A stretch of 64,000 nt of DNA, from the NCBI GenBank assembly GCA_020086605.1, contig JACBWW010000017.1:11978413-12042412 (forward strand). Direction: 5' to 3'. Origin of the DNA: Lanius collurio (lineage: Eukaryota; Chordata; Aves; Passeriformes; Laniidae). Position 1 is the first letter of the stretch; each line of letters starts with the position of its first letter. This document shows positions 12,001 through 25,600 of this stretch, piece by piece. The notes under the pieces are model-generated. The model did not search any database. It worked only from the letters and a program-made list of their open reading frames with translations, and was not told the DNA's origin. The position numbers and the translations under genes were made by a program.

Positions 12001-13880
12001 GGCTGTAAAAATGCAACTACACTGCAGGGGTACAGCCATAAAGCCAAGCCAAAATCTCTCATTTCTCATTCTCATTCTCTGCTGTCTTACTTGCCTGCCT
12101 GTCACCCCATACTGCTATGGCCATAGGACATGGACTCACACAGTGAGTAGAAATCTGTACCTGATGTAAAGACACCTGAGAATCAGTCTCAGCAGACAAC
12201 AAGAAGGGTTCCTGACTAGATGACCATCTTGTGAGAGGTCACACACTGCCCATGCTTCACAGACAGATAACACCCTCCCAGGAGGCACCAGCCAAAGCAT
12301 TTTCCCAAATTTCCATCAGGGATAAGAGTCTCTCCTCCATTTGCAGCATTAGAAAAGCACGTCTGAACAGTCTTGAATTTCATTCCCTGTGGAAGAAGAA
12401 GATGTACTTCTTAAATAGTAACAGCACTATTGCAGCATTGTACCTTTAACATTTCCCAGCTCTCGTGCCTCTGGGGTGCTGCCTCTATTTTGCAGCTGAA
12501 GGAACAGTGAAGCAAAAACCTGCCTTCTGTTCCGGATCAGAGCAGAACAACACCAGATACAGAGACAGGTGTTCTGACTCCCCGCTCTAAGACCAGGCTC
12601 TGTCAGTCTTTTAGACCAAAAGGCCACTGTTAAGTGAGAAGGAAGAGCCAGAGCTGTGTTACTATCGATTGGCTTTTCTGGTCTTCCCAGAGCAGAGTGT
12701 AGGCCATTCCATGGCAGCAGGATCAGGAAAGCTGCAGTGTCCATAGCACGGCAGTACCAGCTCAGTCCATCCAGCACACACCACAGTGCAATTTATGTTT
12801 TTATTACTCTGCAAGATGTTTTCTCAGTGTGCTTCTCACCTTTATGGCTAGAACCTGTTCTGAAATTGAATCTTAGAATTAAAAATAAAAAACCACAAAG
12901 CTACAACAAAACCATTTTGGCAAATGTGACACAAATGCATGTCCTTGAATACTCATAGTAGGCTTCTACCTCATTTGCAAAAGGTACAATTTTAGGGATC
13001 CCATTTTTCACAGAGCAGTTTGGCTTTCATTGAACTCCCTAAGTGCATGTCACAAACTTGGGTTTGGAATCATCCCTCTGGAGACAACTTGAACTTTCCA
13101 TACCACATGAACACAAGAATTATGCAACTAGTTTCTCTCACTTTTATTGTTTTAATTTATTTATGCATAATTTTCTCCTGGATTTTTAATAGCAATGTAA
13201 TTTTTTATTGTTTAATCAAAATATTTTCCTCTTTTTTCTATGTAATGATGTAATAAATGTAAGAGTCATTGAGTCAGACTTGTAGACTTAGCTAATGCCA
13301 TTCTAGTCCAAACAGAAATAAAGGAAATATTTTCCAATATGAGACCCTCATTTTAAGCCTGGAACCAAGAAAGTAAATGACGTGGAAAAGCAGCATTTCT
13401 GAAGTTACAGCACCAAAAGCCCCAAAATTACACTGACAGGAAACTTCTAGAGCAGATAGTTAAGGATATTGGGATTTCCATTCTCTAGATTGTTTTCTCT
13501 TACTTTTGAAACCGTCTACCTACTAAACAGTGTACAGTGGTGTTAAAGAAGTATTTACCCCTCTCTCTAGAGCTGAGTCATTGGTGTTGACTTCTGGGAC
13601 ACCCCTCTTCAAACTGTGCTTTGAGCAGAGTTTACTGAGCAGCTGGTGGTCTGACTGCAGTCTGAAGCATTGCTGCAGGCCTGCCTTAGCAACTCAGGGG
13701 TATGGTATACACTTTCTAGGTGATATTAATACCAGTGCTACCAGAAACCGCAAGAAATTATTGTGGTTTGCAAATTCATTCCAAGGTTCTCAACTCAATC
13801 CAGACATTTGTTTCAGGTCTGCACATTTTTTCAGGAGACCTGGACAAAATTCTCCATAAATTGAGTTACTTTGTTGTTTG
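9036..13880. other. Unique noncoding sequence, no gene seen
   Basis: AT-rich sequence with no recognisable exon. A frame at 9428-9679 (+) contains a cysteine/histidine pattern that recalls a retroviral zinc knuckle but lacks the first cysteine (see findings). Other open frames (10164-10538 +, 12427-12777 -, 13530-13859 +) are 109-124 codons and match nothing known. An AT simple stretch lies near 11440-11462. Confidence 0.65.
9781..9850 (+). repeat. Purine-rich tract
   Basis: About 70 bases consist almost wholly of A and G on the plus strand, with only a handful of T or C interruptions, including short GAGA runs. Such polypurine tracts are common low-complexity sequence. They can favour triplex structure, but no mirror symmetry long enough to argue for this was seen. 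Confidence 0.7.
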
Positions 13881-13955
13881 CAATAAAAAATAATAATAAA
13901 AAAAAATTAAAAACAAAACCCCAAACCTCAAACAAATCTCAAAAAAAAAAAAAAA
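13881..13955 (+). repeat. A-rich low-complexity tract
   Basis: A run of A-rich sequence starts with AATAAT units, continues through A-tracts broken by C clusters, and ends in an A15 run at about 13941-13955. No retroposed gene body was recognised upstream, so it is treated as simple low-complexity DNA rather than a processed-transcript tail. Confidence 0.75.
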
Positions 13956-16900
13956 TGAATTTACAAAAGGAGAAAAATCCTGGTATCTTTAATCAAATTT
14001 CTGAATACAATTTCTGTGTGTGATACATATCCTCACACAAGATAACTTTTAAAGAGCTAGAAACAAGTAAGGCGATGTTTGTGAGGAGAAATTGTATGTT
14101 TTATTTGAGCAGTTGAACAAGTTGGAAAGGGCTGGGGGCATTCAAGCTCTTCACCAGGTCTGAAATGGAGACTGCAGACTTCAAAGTTTCAAAACTTCAG
14201 TCAGATGTGTGAAGTGTCTTGACTCTGTCTGAGCAACAACATGAATCCTAACCGCATATGAAGGCCCTCCAAGGCCACACCATCAGCATCCTGCATCCTA
14301 CAGCCATTCCTCCCTGAAGGCAGTAGGCTTCACCCCATGTCTGACCTGGCAGAAACCACACAGGGGAAGGGAACAACTACAGTGTACTGGGCTGAACTCA
14401 CATGGACAGTGGATAGACCTCTTATCAGGAGGAGAGCACTTTTCGGGCAACAGCTGTTGTAGCCTTTCTATCCTTGGTCTCAACAAAAAGCTATAAACTA
14501 TTTTAAACTGGTGGAACCCTTCAGGATGTAACAAATCTTGGATTTAGCTGGTTATTTCGTCCAGTCTGATTACCCCATCTAACCTCTCTCTGCCTTCTAC
14601 TGTCTCTTTTTCCCTTGAGATAACCACATCATCACCTGTCCAACTCCAGTGTCCCACCCTTTGCTCCACAGAACCAGTGGTGCTCCTGACAGGTGGGTCA
14701 TGCAACCACCCAGCCTAGTGAAACAGGAACAGGTTGTCCCCACTTTGGTCCCAGCATTATTTACTGCTTCTGTTTGAAATCTGATATTCAGGGGATATCA
14801 AGGCAAAAGAGCACCCTATTTGCGTTGCCTAAAACATGATCAACTTCACAAACAAAAGTTTCTCTCTCTCTCTCCTCTTTCAATGCCTTTCCTTTTTTAG
14901 GAAAAGCCCTTGAATATCCTGTGAACGTAACTCAACAAAATGGCAATGCCATTCCTGTTCTTCTTCTGAGTAACCAGCCAGAATCTGCTTCTCTTATACT
15001 CAGGTCATGTTAGGTGTTCTTGCTCTACAACCCTTTTATACTGAGCTATTTTCAGCCACAAAAACCCTAAATAATTGTGATAGATACTGTTTTTAGATAA
15101 TAACCTTTCCTTCCTTTTGTTCCATATTTTTCCTCTTACATGGAAAATTCAAAATTTATCCTATTAAAACAGACTGGTTAATTTTTTGTGATTGAGTTCA
15201 GCATCAGGTTTTCCATGATATGGAATTCAGATTAACAGCTGTCCAGTCCACAGAAATATCTTTTAATACATCATCAATTTAACTTTCTTTGACACTTTTG
15301 AAATTAACATGGCATTTCAAGATTTATAGTAAATACACATCAGCAAGTGAGAGATTTAATCTGCACCTATACAAAATATTTATTTCTAATAGTTGTTGTT
15401 CAACAGCCCACTTAGTCTTTAACAGATTGCAGTTATTTATCATCCTCATGTGGTAGTAGCCCATTATCTTGCTCTTTCGTAAATGGAAAATAGTGGAGTT
15501 TATTGAATATTTTATTTTATATCATTGCTATGTTTCTTTCAAGTAGTGGTGCTGTATCATTGCTTCTATTTCTCTTGTTCCTGATACAGGTAAAAAGCTT
15601 TTCTTTTCAATGTACTTTGCTTCATGTTGCTGCCAGCTTGTCATGCCAGTGATGTTTTCATCTTCTATCTTGAGTTTTTTCTACTATACAACCTGCAATC
15701 TCTTTTCATTGGCATTTGGGTGGAGGGAGAGGGTACTTGCTATTTGTTTAAACTTGTTCCCCATTCACCACTTGTAGTCAAACCATGACACCACTGCACC
15801 AGAATGAGCTTTAAAACAAATTTGTCTTCTTTCCTGTCTGACTCCCCTAGTTATATTTATTTTGTCCATCTGAGCAGCTTCTTTTAAAGACCTTCCAGGA
15901 TCCGCTCACATTTTTTGTATCTACACTCTTGCTCACAGGATTTTCACTGGTAATGTCCCTCAGCTGGACAACACCAGCTGGTTGAAGCATTAGATAACTC
16001 CCAGCTGGATCCACCTTGCTAACTGCTGGTCCCAGCTGCCAGCATCTGCATCTCAGGGCAGTGGAAAGGTTTAGTTCAGATGGATGAACCTTTCCTGTGC
16101 CCTCTCTAGCACCATTTGACACATTTCAATGTATGGAGTTTGTCTCTCAGACAATGCACTGGATGCTATTACAGTGGAAACAAAGTAATTTGTAATCATC
16201 TTCCATTTTGCATGATTCCTAGAGGTGCTAATGTTAAGTCAGAGGAGTTCTCCCTCTACTCTAGGTCTCACTGGTGTGGGACAGCAGAAGGAGATATATT
16301 TGTTGACAGACAACCTTCTCCAGAGATAAAAAGCATATCCATTACAGCTCCCTAGAGCTGTAGGATTTAGGAAATCAGGAATTCCACTGAGAATTATTTT
16401 CAGTCTCAGAGGGTACCTTATTTTTAATTTTTATTCTTTAGCTGTAAATTCTCCTCTTGCTGCAGAGTCAGACACAAAAATAGTTTCTTTTCTTAGACTT
16501 CATTTTTCCATTAATTCATTGGAAGATTGTGGAAGGTGCTCAGTCCACACCGACACAGCATGTTTCACTTAAATGCTCATTAACTAAAAGAATTAAGGAT
16601 GTGAAGTACTCTGCAAAGTCCTACCAAGAGGTTGTGATCCCCTACTCTGCCATGGCTCCAGTGACAGAGGGAGAGGAAAGGAGCTAAACAAACATGATAT
16701 CTTTTCCAGCAAGATGTAGCAGTGCCTGCAGTGAGTTAGGGTTGTACTTTTTTGTGTACAGGCAAGAGAGAGACCAGGAAATTTAGTTCCTATCTGACCT
16801 GGACTAAGAGCCCACTACAGTGACATTTGGGATTATTCTGCACAGGGATTTCAGCACAATTTTTTACAAGTGTGGAGCGCCTGGCAGGAGCAAACACACA

Positions 16901-19900
16901 GGTTCATTTGAACATTACAAACCAGTAGGTCTGGGTAGTTCAAATGACTGGGTAGGAATAATTGTCTACCATTTTTATGTGATCTCAGAGCATATACTCA
17001 AATTCTGCAAAATTTACTTTGTGATATAGCAAAGTCTAAACACTTCAAACATTTTTAGTTTCCTGAGGCTTGTCAGAGCCCTGCCCTATTATATTGAGTA
17101 GCATGTTTAAGTTTGAGTCTATCAGATGAATTCTAAAGTAAATAATATTTGAACAAGATGAAGAACATAAAGTTGCAAAATAAAAAGCTTTCTTAAAAGC
17201 ACCCTATTACTCTGTTCAAATACCCCAGCATTAGAGTGCTTGGAAACCTCTTAGAGCTAAGTGTGCATTTTTAAATAACATAAGTTGTTCAGGCTGTAGT
17301 TACTGAATTCCAGCTTGACACTGAGCACTTAAAGAGTTTAGAGAATCCAGACTCTTTTATCAGCTTGCAGACAAGGGCACTAAATGTCATGTGGGCTTCC
17401 TTTCGGCTTGCAGCCACAAGTTGTGCATAGTATTTAATGCAGTCTCTGGTTCTTAAAGTATTACGAAAACCTGAAAACAAAGTGTCTGCCATTAGTGAAA
17501 TTGGTCCTGCCTTTGACAATCTACAGTATGCATTTCAGGTTTGGTATGCCTCAAAACTTCCCTAAAAACAGAGAGGGGGGTTGTCTGGAACTTCTTCACA
17601 AGATTCAAAGAAAATTCTCAGGATCCTGAAAGCATATGCTCACCTTTCTTATCCATACATTTTGAACATTTATTAAATAACCCACTTTATTATGGGTTTT
17701 TGTCACACACTTTACCAGAAAATAAGATATGGATCATGAGCATTACACTAATGATTGTGACATTTCTTTTATCTGTAGTAAAATATTCAAATAATGAGGC
17801 TAAATTCACCATAAAAATATAATAGTAAGGAAAAATGATAAAATCATTAAATACATTAACATGTTCTTCTTTAAGAATTAAAATCTTTACCTCATCAGAT
17901 GCATAATATTATAGAAAGAAAAGCATTACTCTGGAAAGCTATCAAATATCAGTAAGTATTTATAGAAAGATTGATGTAACAAGACAACAGTCTATGTTAA
18001 AAGAAATTAAGACAGTTCAATCTCAGTAGTAGTAATAGAATGCAGCAGTAGGAAAAAAAGTCTGAGATATCCCCTAAATTATAAATTCCAAGAGGAAATA
18101 ATGCATTTTATTCTTAATAAGATTTTTACCATGAAAACTCCTCACAAACATTGGCATTTTCAAAGGTTTTGCGAAGATAGTATTCTTGTTTGCTTCCAAG
18201 AACCTGGGGTATTTCTGTCCCATTTTGATCATAGTGTTACCAGATCTAATCCATAATTTCTGCTCTGTATTTACCCCACAGTAGCTAATCTTCCACCCAA
18301 GCTGCTTCACAGCATGCAGAACCATTAAACCATAGGTATCCCCTGCTCTCTAACAATCTAAGTAAACTCTCATTTCTAGTCATTCTCATCTCCATGCCTC
18401 TTCTTTGGTCTCTTTTCAGCAATATGTGACTTTTGCCTTTACAAAGATATTTCCTCACTTCGAACCAAAGGGAGGGCAGATGAAGAAAAATAAATGGACT
18501 TTCATAGGAAAGTATAAAAAGAGTGTGTAAATTGGTGGGAAGGTGGTGGGCATGCTTTTGGGGCAGCTTCCCATACCCCAGCCTACAAAGGCTCTGTTGT
18601 GTTGGGGGTGACCACGAGGAAACGGTGACATTCCCAGATAAACCTTCTATGCATGGCTGTAATACACACCTCAGGTGACAGATAAGTGGGGAGGTGTGGA
18701 GGGACATCCTTGAGGAATTGGACAATATCCCTCAGGCCCCTTCTCAGGCTGGAATTTGGATCCTGAATACTGAGATGAAAGCAGCTGCCGTGTACAAATA
18801 ATCATGAAATCATTCAGTTTCCTGTATAGTTCGTGGTACCAGCCATAACCCAGCCCAATGCTAAAAGGGTGCCCCAGGGACCAAAGGGACAACAGCACAG
18901 GCCCTGCATCTCTCTGAGTCCCTGGTGCAGCATCAGTGGCATCAGTGACATCCCTAAGCCTTAGTTCAGCTGTGCCAAAGCCTCCTGCCACAATTTAGCC
19001 TCACTTTTATGCATCCCATGGTATTTCCTTGAGAGTCTGGAGGACTCAGAACAAGTTCCCTGAGCTTTAGCCCCAGGTTTCCCCCCAGTCTGGCCATGAG
19101 CTTGTTGCTATGCTCAGGCACTGCGTGGCTTGGCAGTCCCCAGGCCCAGTGGCCCTGTGCCACCTTCCATTGTGGCTTTCCCTGCAGATGGCACTCCTCC
19201 CAGCCAACGGAGGGCACCTGAACTGGGGTAGCTATGGAAAGGACAATAAAACAACATAAAATAGAGTGAAGTCCATTGGGAAGAGAGTTTCAGGGGTAGC
19301 TCACAACGTCCTGAAAGAGGGCTCTTCTGAGATCTTTGGGCACTAAACCCCAGATGCAGCAGTACAGACTGAGCATTGAGTTTTAGCTCAATCCAAGGGT
19401 GAGCATCAAGCCATCAGCTGTGTCTTATGCAAGAAAGTGAGTAATTGTCTGCATTTACAAAACAGGGAATTTTGTAGGAAAATTGCATGTTCTGAAAATG
19501 ATTTTGTTGAAAATCTGTATTTCCTTTCCACATATGGGTTTCTTACTTTCTTTTATGCATTTTGACATTATGTACACAAAAGTGCTTTAATTCAATTACC
19601 TCTCTCAGTATTAAATTATTCTGACATTGTTTATTCCATTACTTCTCCTACAAATTTGAGGAGGGCTGAACACTGGTTTTAATTCTGTCTGTCAGTTCCT
19701 GATTCATTGCCATTGCAATGTACATCATTTGAAGTGGGAAATACTAGCAAAAGCTGGAAATTGCTCAAGGACATACTACTGGATGCACCCAGCCTGACTA
19801 TCCAGAGAGGGAAGGGGGAAAAACAGTTATTCTAGCCACAAAAACATCCTGGTTAGGAGATCTGACCAGAACAACAGAAGTGAAACAGTGGTGTTTGAAT

Positions 19901-20941
19901 ATAAAAGGAAAGTTAATAGCAAGTTGTGAGATACAAATTGAAATTGGAGCCAACTGATAAAATAGAAAAAAGGTAAAAAAAATAATGAAAATTTAGTCAT
20001 CAGCAGCATTAATAACAGAGTATATAAAATGCTTTAGGAAGAAAACAAACTCAAACAAAAGGACTGTGGATATTTAAGAGATGTTTTTGCCTTCAGAACA
20101 GAGTGGGAGAACTGAATCAACTCGTAGGACATACATACATGGAAAAGCTAATCGTCTTTCATGAGGGAGGATTCAAGCCAGAATCTACTAAAATTAAATC
20201 TTCTTAAATCAAAAGGACCAAAGCATTTACCCCAGAGGGTCCTAAAGGCCGGGGAATTGCTGAAATTAATACTTTAAGAGTAAACACATTGGCATTTCCC
20301 CTGGCTTTGATACATTCTCATTTTCCAAGACTGAAAAATATGGAGAGGATCTACTGAGGAACTGCTACATTGCTTCTCTACCCAAGCAAAATAATGGAAC
20401 ATATTGTCTCTCAAAAAAAAATTATTATGAGAGTAATACAGAACCAGCATAGGCGTGTAGGGTTTCAAGGAGCACAGATCTTGTCAAACAAACCATTTCT
20501 GTTTTGGAGAAGATGACATTTCTTGTTGATAAAGGCAACTGTGTTGACTGATGCAGTTTATTTGAATTTCTCCAAAGTGTTTGGTTTGGTACTACACTAA
20601 ATTTTAACTCAAATATTTATACAGAAATAAACGGGCACACCCCAGATTAAACATCTGGCTCTCTTACGATCTCCACTGTGCCAGTACTTTTAGTAATGCA
20701 ATGGAAAGCAACAATGTGGGCAGCAGGACAGACACCGAAGTGATGCAGGTGGTGACAAGGCAGTGACAAAGGAGACTCACAGGGGGTCAGAGTGAACACA
20801 TAAGGAGTGAAGCAGCTTTGCAGGGCAAAGAAACCTAGCAGTGGCAAGAGCATTTACTGCTGCTTACAGACAGCATAGGTACTCTGAGGGCTTCTTTGCT
20901 TATGTCCCTGTTTAGAAAGCAGCAACTGCCAATAAGGAAGA
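13956..20941. other. Unique noncoding sequence, no gene seen
   Basis: Mostly AT-rich sequence with a (TC)7 microsatellite at 14861-14874. The longest frame, 146 codons on the minus strand at 18285-18725, has no recognisable domain. GC content rises around 18.6-19.2 kb, where several short frames open on the minus strand, but CpG is not enriched there and no splice pattern stands out. No mobile element was recognised. Confidence 0.65.
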
Positions 20942-21034
20942 GGTCAGGCTGGATCAAGCTGGATGGGGCTTTGAGGAACCTGGTCTAGTGGGAGGCATCC
21001 CTGCCCATGGCAGGGGAGTTGGAACTAGATGTGA
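20942..21034 (+). mobile_element. CR1 LINE fragment, near 3' end
   Basis: The stretch carries the familiar near-terminal CR1 sequence in sense orientation. It has a 'ggctggat...ggggctttgagg' segment, then 'aacctggtctagtgggaggc', 'atccctgcccatggcagggg' and 'agttggaactagatg'. In a complete CR1 this would be followed by the 'aggtcccttccaaccc' segment and the terminal 8-bp microsatellite. Both are missing here, and the sequence returns to unique DNA after about 21034. The 5' side is also truncated, as is normal for CR1. It is noncoding and immobile. Confidence 0.88.
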
Positions 21035-22510
21035 TTTCTTGTAAGCTTGGAAAATTGTTACTCAAAGTTAACATAACATACAAATTCTGTACAGGCTAAA
21101 AAAATCACTTCTTTTTTTTAATTGACATTTTTACTTATTTTAGTGATGTGAATGTAATATTCTAATCTTGTGAACTACCACAGACCTCAGAAAGATAGGT
21201 TAACCCTTCACTTTGCAAGATATGTTTGAACTTCTGCGGGAATAGTAAAATCTTTGTCACTTTTGTGTTTAAATATTTATTAGCACAGCTTAGCCTGATG
21301 TACCCAATACTGCATTTTTGCATCAGTTTCTGTTTAGATCAAATAGTTACAATGCCAGCAAAATAGGTGCTAAAACCTTATAACTAAACTTGGACTAGCC
21401 ATGGAAACATCATATACACATTTTCACAGTTCACTTGCTGTTACTGTCAAAAAATTATAACATAAAGGCTTGTGATCATAGCTGAATCAAATGACAACAC
21501 ATGAAACAGAAAACAATATGTGGTGTAACTTCCACGATTCTGGACTTTAAGGAATGCGTTGTTCTACACACCAAGCTTTGTATTTGCAAACCCAGTGGGA
21601 TAAGAATAATGTCCTGTTTCCAAGTACTGCTGAGTTTAATTTTTCATTCCTACAGCAACCTGTAATATATCACAGGGGAGCAAAAAACAAGCTCAGTACT
21701 CTTCTGCTTGGCAGTCATCTCTAATAGTCAAAAATAAGTGGAATGCAAGAAAGATACGCTGATGCAGAGTTCAGCTTCTGTGAGAGAGATGTAGCCAGAC
21801 AATACAGAATGCAACTAGCATATGTCCTTACTGTCCAAATCAGAAATATTTTTAGCTAAAAAGTTCACTAATATACAAAGGAAGTAAATTTTGGAATTTG
21901 AAGAACGTAGAAGTAAAAAGGTACCTTTAGCCATGGAGAAAGTTGGGAAAACTTTCTGGAAGATAATTTCATGGCTTTTCAGTATGTGCTATCCAAGCAG
22001 AAGTTTTAATAAAGTTCATTCATACTGGCAAAAGAAGCCCATTCCACTGGGCCACTATTCAAATGTTTCTGAGACAAAATGTTTATTCTGTGTAACCTTC
22101 AGGAAAGTAAAACAGTGCTAGGACAAGACAGCCAAAGTACGAGTGTGTGGGGTCACTGCCATGCACTCAAATAGCATCCCAGTGCTCTCACACCCCACTC
22201 CTGGGAATCTGCAAAGCTATAGATTTGGTAGCTTGGATAATAAATAGGTCAACACTCCTGTCTGACCAACAAAGTAAAAGAAAAATTGTTGCTTTATTAG
22301 GCAGTTCAGATCCTCTACAATTTTAAGTATTTAATAGATTCCCGCTTTCTTGTTTTAGATTTCATAGACACCTGCAGTGGAGCAGGAAACCTGAAAAGAA
22401 GCTGCAACAAAGCCCCAGCAGTGGCCTTTCATGGATGACCAAAGACACCACCAATGGCTAATGCAACGAGTAGCTGTGAGTTGGATATGGTCCATGGCCA
22501 AGATTTGCAC
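21035..22510. other. Unique noncoding sequence, no gene seen
   Basis: AT-rich sequence. The single frame worth checking, 76 codons at 21891-22121 (+), is lysine- and phenylalanine-rich and resembles nothing known. No repeat or RNA gene was recognised. Confidence 0.65.
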
Positions 22511-22640
22511 ATATCACAAAATATTTGGAGCTGGAAGGGACACACAAGGATCATGAAGTCCAACTCTCAAGCAAATGGCCCATACAGGGATCAGAACCAT
22601 GACCTTGGTGTTACTGGCACTATAACCAGCTGAGCTAATC
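22511..22640 (-). mobile_element. TguSINE1-type SINE: tRNA-Ile head with CR1-derived tail
   Basis: Read on the minus strand, 22640-22576 follows tRNA-Ile(AAT) closely. It has AGCTCAGCTGGTTA for the D-arm/A box, GCCAGTAACACCAAGGTC through the anticodon stem and variable loop, GGTTCTGATCC for the T-arm/B box, and a closing CCCTGTATGGGCCA acceptor strand. The anticodon position reads AGT instead of AAT, and the first bases of the tRNA are missing or diverged. The next 65 bases (22575-22511) are a CR1-like tail, including GTCCCTTCCAGCTCCAA and a final TTTTGTGAT. A tRNA-Ile head joined to a CR1-type 3' end is the known architecture of TguSINE1 of songbirds, which is mobilised by CR1 machinery. This copy is diverged and has no terminal microsatellite array. 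It is not a functional tRNA gene. Confidence 0.85.
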
Positions 22641-25600
22641 TTAGTCATTTTGAGTTGAACATACAGACAGTATTTCTTCTTCTTTATTTATCTTCAACAA
22701 CATTTAAAATAAGTTTATCCTTGCTATGTAGGTCAAATAATTTTTCAGTTTCTAAAGCTTAATAAAAAACTATTAAACACTAAATCAAGTACTGAAACCT
22801 TATTTCTCAGCCAGATTTCACAGATGTATAGCATTTAATAGCTTAAGAACTCTATTTCCTCTTATTGAATTTCTGTTTTCTTTAATTGTGAGACTTAATT
22901 AACAAGAGCACAATAAAAGTGAAATGGTAACCATTACTTAAGCAGCATTAGCAAACCAGTCACCCTGAGGTGGCATTTAAAGTAGTTTCACCCTGTGAAA
23001 CAAGAAACAATTGTTAACTGGGCAGCTGTAACTTCATGGAAAATGTAGTTTTTCACCAAATATTTTGCTATCACTTGATTATTTTCAGTATTAGTTGAAG
23101 ATATTTTGGAAAGATAACCTTAAGGAGCTGCGAAATCACGTATTTCTGACTTTACAGTCACTCTGTCTGTGTGCAGGGCTGGGCAGTTTAAATTTAGATC
23201 AGTCTGAAAGATAACTCTTCCTTTAGGCTCAATTTCACATTATTTTTCAAATAGCTTATTTAACTACTGTTTTTGTTATGTTCTGCCATGATGAGTGACC
23301 TTAGCTAATAATCAGTCATTTTCTAATAAATTTACAAACACATTCAATTAACTTTTTGTAATACCATACCTGAAGTTTTTGAATGGATTGGCCTGCCCCA
23401 GTGAACAAGTTTTCCTGAAAAGAAGAAGGTAAAGGAATATGCCTTAATGCAGAAAACTGTAGAGGATCTGAACTGTCTAAGCCTTATTGCAGTACTGAGG
23501 CAAAAAGTTAAAGAGCAGTTTATCCATCAAATCAAAGTTCAAAGCCCAATGTGCTAATGCAGACATAGTGTTTAGACAAATAGTGTGAGCCAGTCTTAGG
23601 AGGAACAAACACCAAGCTCCGTTGATGTTCACATTGTTTGATGTAAGTTTTAATCTAAATGGGAAAGTTTTGCCTTCCTCTGTGATGTGTGGTTGGTGCA
23701 ACCTCATCCCTAGAGGGGCAGAGTGAGTAATTGCCATGCAATGCCCAGAAAATGTTTGTTTTGCAATAAAAATAAAACAAGTTTGATAGAAGAAAACCAT
23801 TCCCTTACCACCACTGCCAAACCAGTTGGGAGGATCCTCCACAATTATTCTCTGCTCTCCCAAACCAGGCAGTGCGGCTTTTTCTCTCTTAATTCAGTTC
23901 AGCACTCAGCTTTGATTTCGGAAATCCTATCATCATCATGGCTTGTACAGAGAGCACAAAAGTGAGAAAAGCTGCTTTGAATTAGAGAATTACAGAGAAA
24001 TGCTGCTAGTTAAGAACAATGCAAGCTTGTGATCTTTTTATCTGAGGCAACTACATCCCCAGCAACAGCCAAAATATGTCCAGAGAGTGGGAATAAAAGT
24101 GGTTAAACCTTTTGGAGCCATTGCCCTACCACGGGATGAGTCCAGCCTGCCGGGCAGGTCTGACAGACAAAGCTCACTGCAGCTCAGCTGGATTGTGGAT
24201 GAGCTTCCTTCTCTGTTCAGCATGGAAAAAAACCTGCACTGCTCCTATCTGCATGATTTACAGTTGGTTTGTACCTCCAAGGTAGCACAAATTCTGGTGG
24301 TAAAGTCTGAAAATCTGTCTGGCTGCCTGGATTTGTGACAATGTCCAGGACAGTCACCAAAATCTAACACTCAGCTCCACCCTGCCACCCAAGGAATGGT
24401 CGGATGGCAAGAGCCACGCGAGGCTGTGCTGCCACAGCCCCCCAGAGCCAACGGATAGGGACTAAGAAACAGTAATTAAGTCTAATTTGAAGAGTAGGTG
24501 AATATGCAGAGGCAAGCACCATATATATACACTCTTCTCTTTCACTCTTTCCTCCCCATCTCCTGTGCATAACTGCTGTAGGAATTCAAAGGAATATGCT
24601 ACTTTCAAAGAACTTTTCAAACAAAAAAATATTATGAGACAGTTCTATGAGGGAAATATTCCTCACAAAGATGGAACATTGGTTCATCCCTGCTTGCTTT
24701 GCCATCCCAAAAGGCACAGAACTGACCACTGTGAACACATGGCAAGAGGTGAGATATGGTCATGGGACTCAGAAAAACTTTTCATTCTTGGACAGTTTCA
24801 CATCAGAAATACCACCTCATAGCACCTCCCATCATGTCAGTCTTGCATCAAAGAATGCATGGACTTTGAACGGTACAAAGTGTCCAAAATGTTTATATAA
24901 CCAAAATGAACATGCACTTTCTTTTATGGAGGTATTGACTGCAAAAAGACCCTACCTCACATCTAGATAATTTTTTTAATCCTCTTACAGTTATAAAAAA
25001 AACAAAGTATAAAAAAAATCTCTAAAACATGAGTTTTCCTTTCTATTTCACAATCACTACCGAACAAAATCAGGAAATTATTTTCAAAGACATTTTTATT
25101 GTTGGACTAAAATTATGTATTAGAAATTGTATTTAGGAATCTTCTGAGGATACCTGTCGTAATTTACCACAGAAATCCTGTGGGTCAGTGTGGATTTGTG
25201 GATGGAAAATCACTAGACTAACCCAATTATCTATTTTTTTAGGATTAATGTAGAGAAGAGCCAGGACACATAATTGCAGATGGATCTCTAGAAATTTATT
25301 GAAAATGTCACAGGGTATATTAGGGACCCACTTCTCTAAATAGGACTTTGAGTGAATGGAGCAGTAATGAAATCATATGTTGAAGTCAGGTTTAAGAAAA
25401 AAACCCAGACAAACCAAAACAAAAAAAGAAAAGGAAGATTATGTTTTCACTAAAAGAAAGCCTGGACTTCACAACCTGCAAAGCCCATTTAGTATCTCTT
25501 TCCCTGAGGAGCTGGTCCTTATGAAGTGGTCCTGGAGTCTTTTCATCCACTGCAGTGGAATCCCACTTCCACAAACCCAGTGATTTACCCAATGATTTTG

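Noticed and set aside
18285..18725. 146-codon frame on the minus strand
   Set aside because: No recognisable domain, no splice or promoter context, and no matching frame style in the flanks.
22576..22640. Functional tRNA-Ile gene
   Set aside because: The 5' acceptor strand is missing or mutated, the anticodon position is changed, and a CR1-type tail follows directly, so it is the head of a SINE.
24565..24822. Frame with a complete CX2CX4HX4C arrangement (CLLCHPKRHRTDHC), as in a zinc knuckle
   Set aside because: It lacks the glycine before His that is typical of knuckles, has no basic nucleocapsid-like flanks, and no other retroviral sequence lies nearby. A single such pattern can arise by chance in this much DNA.
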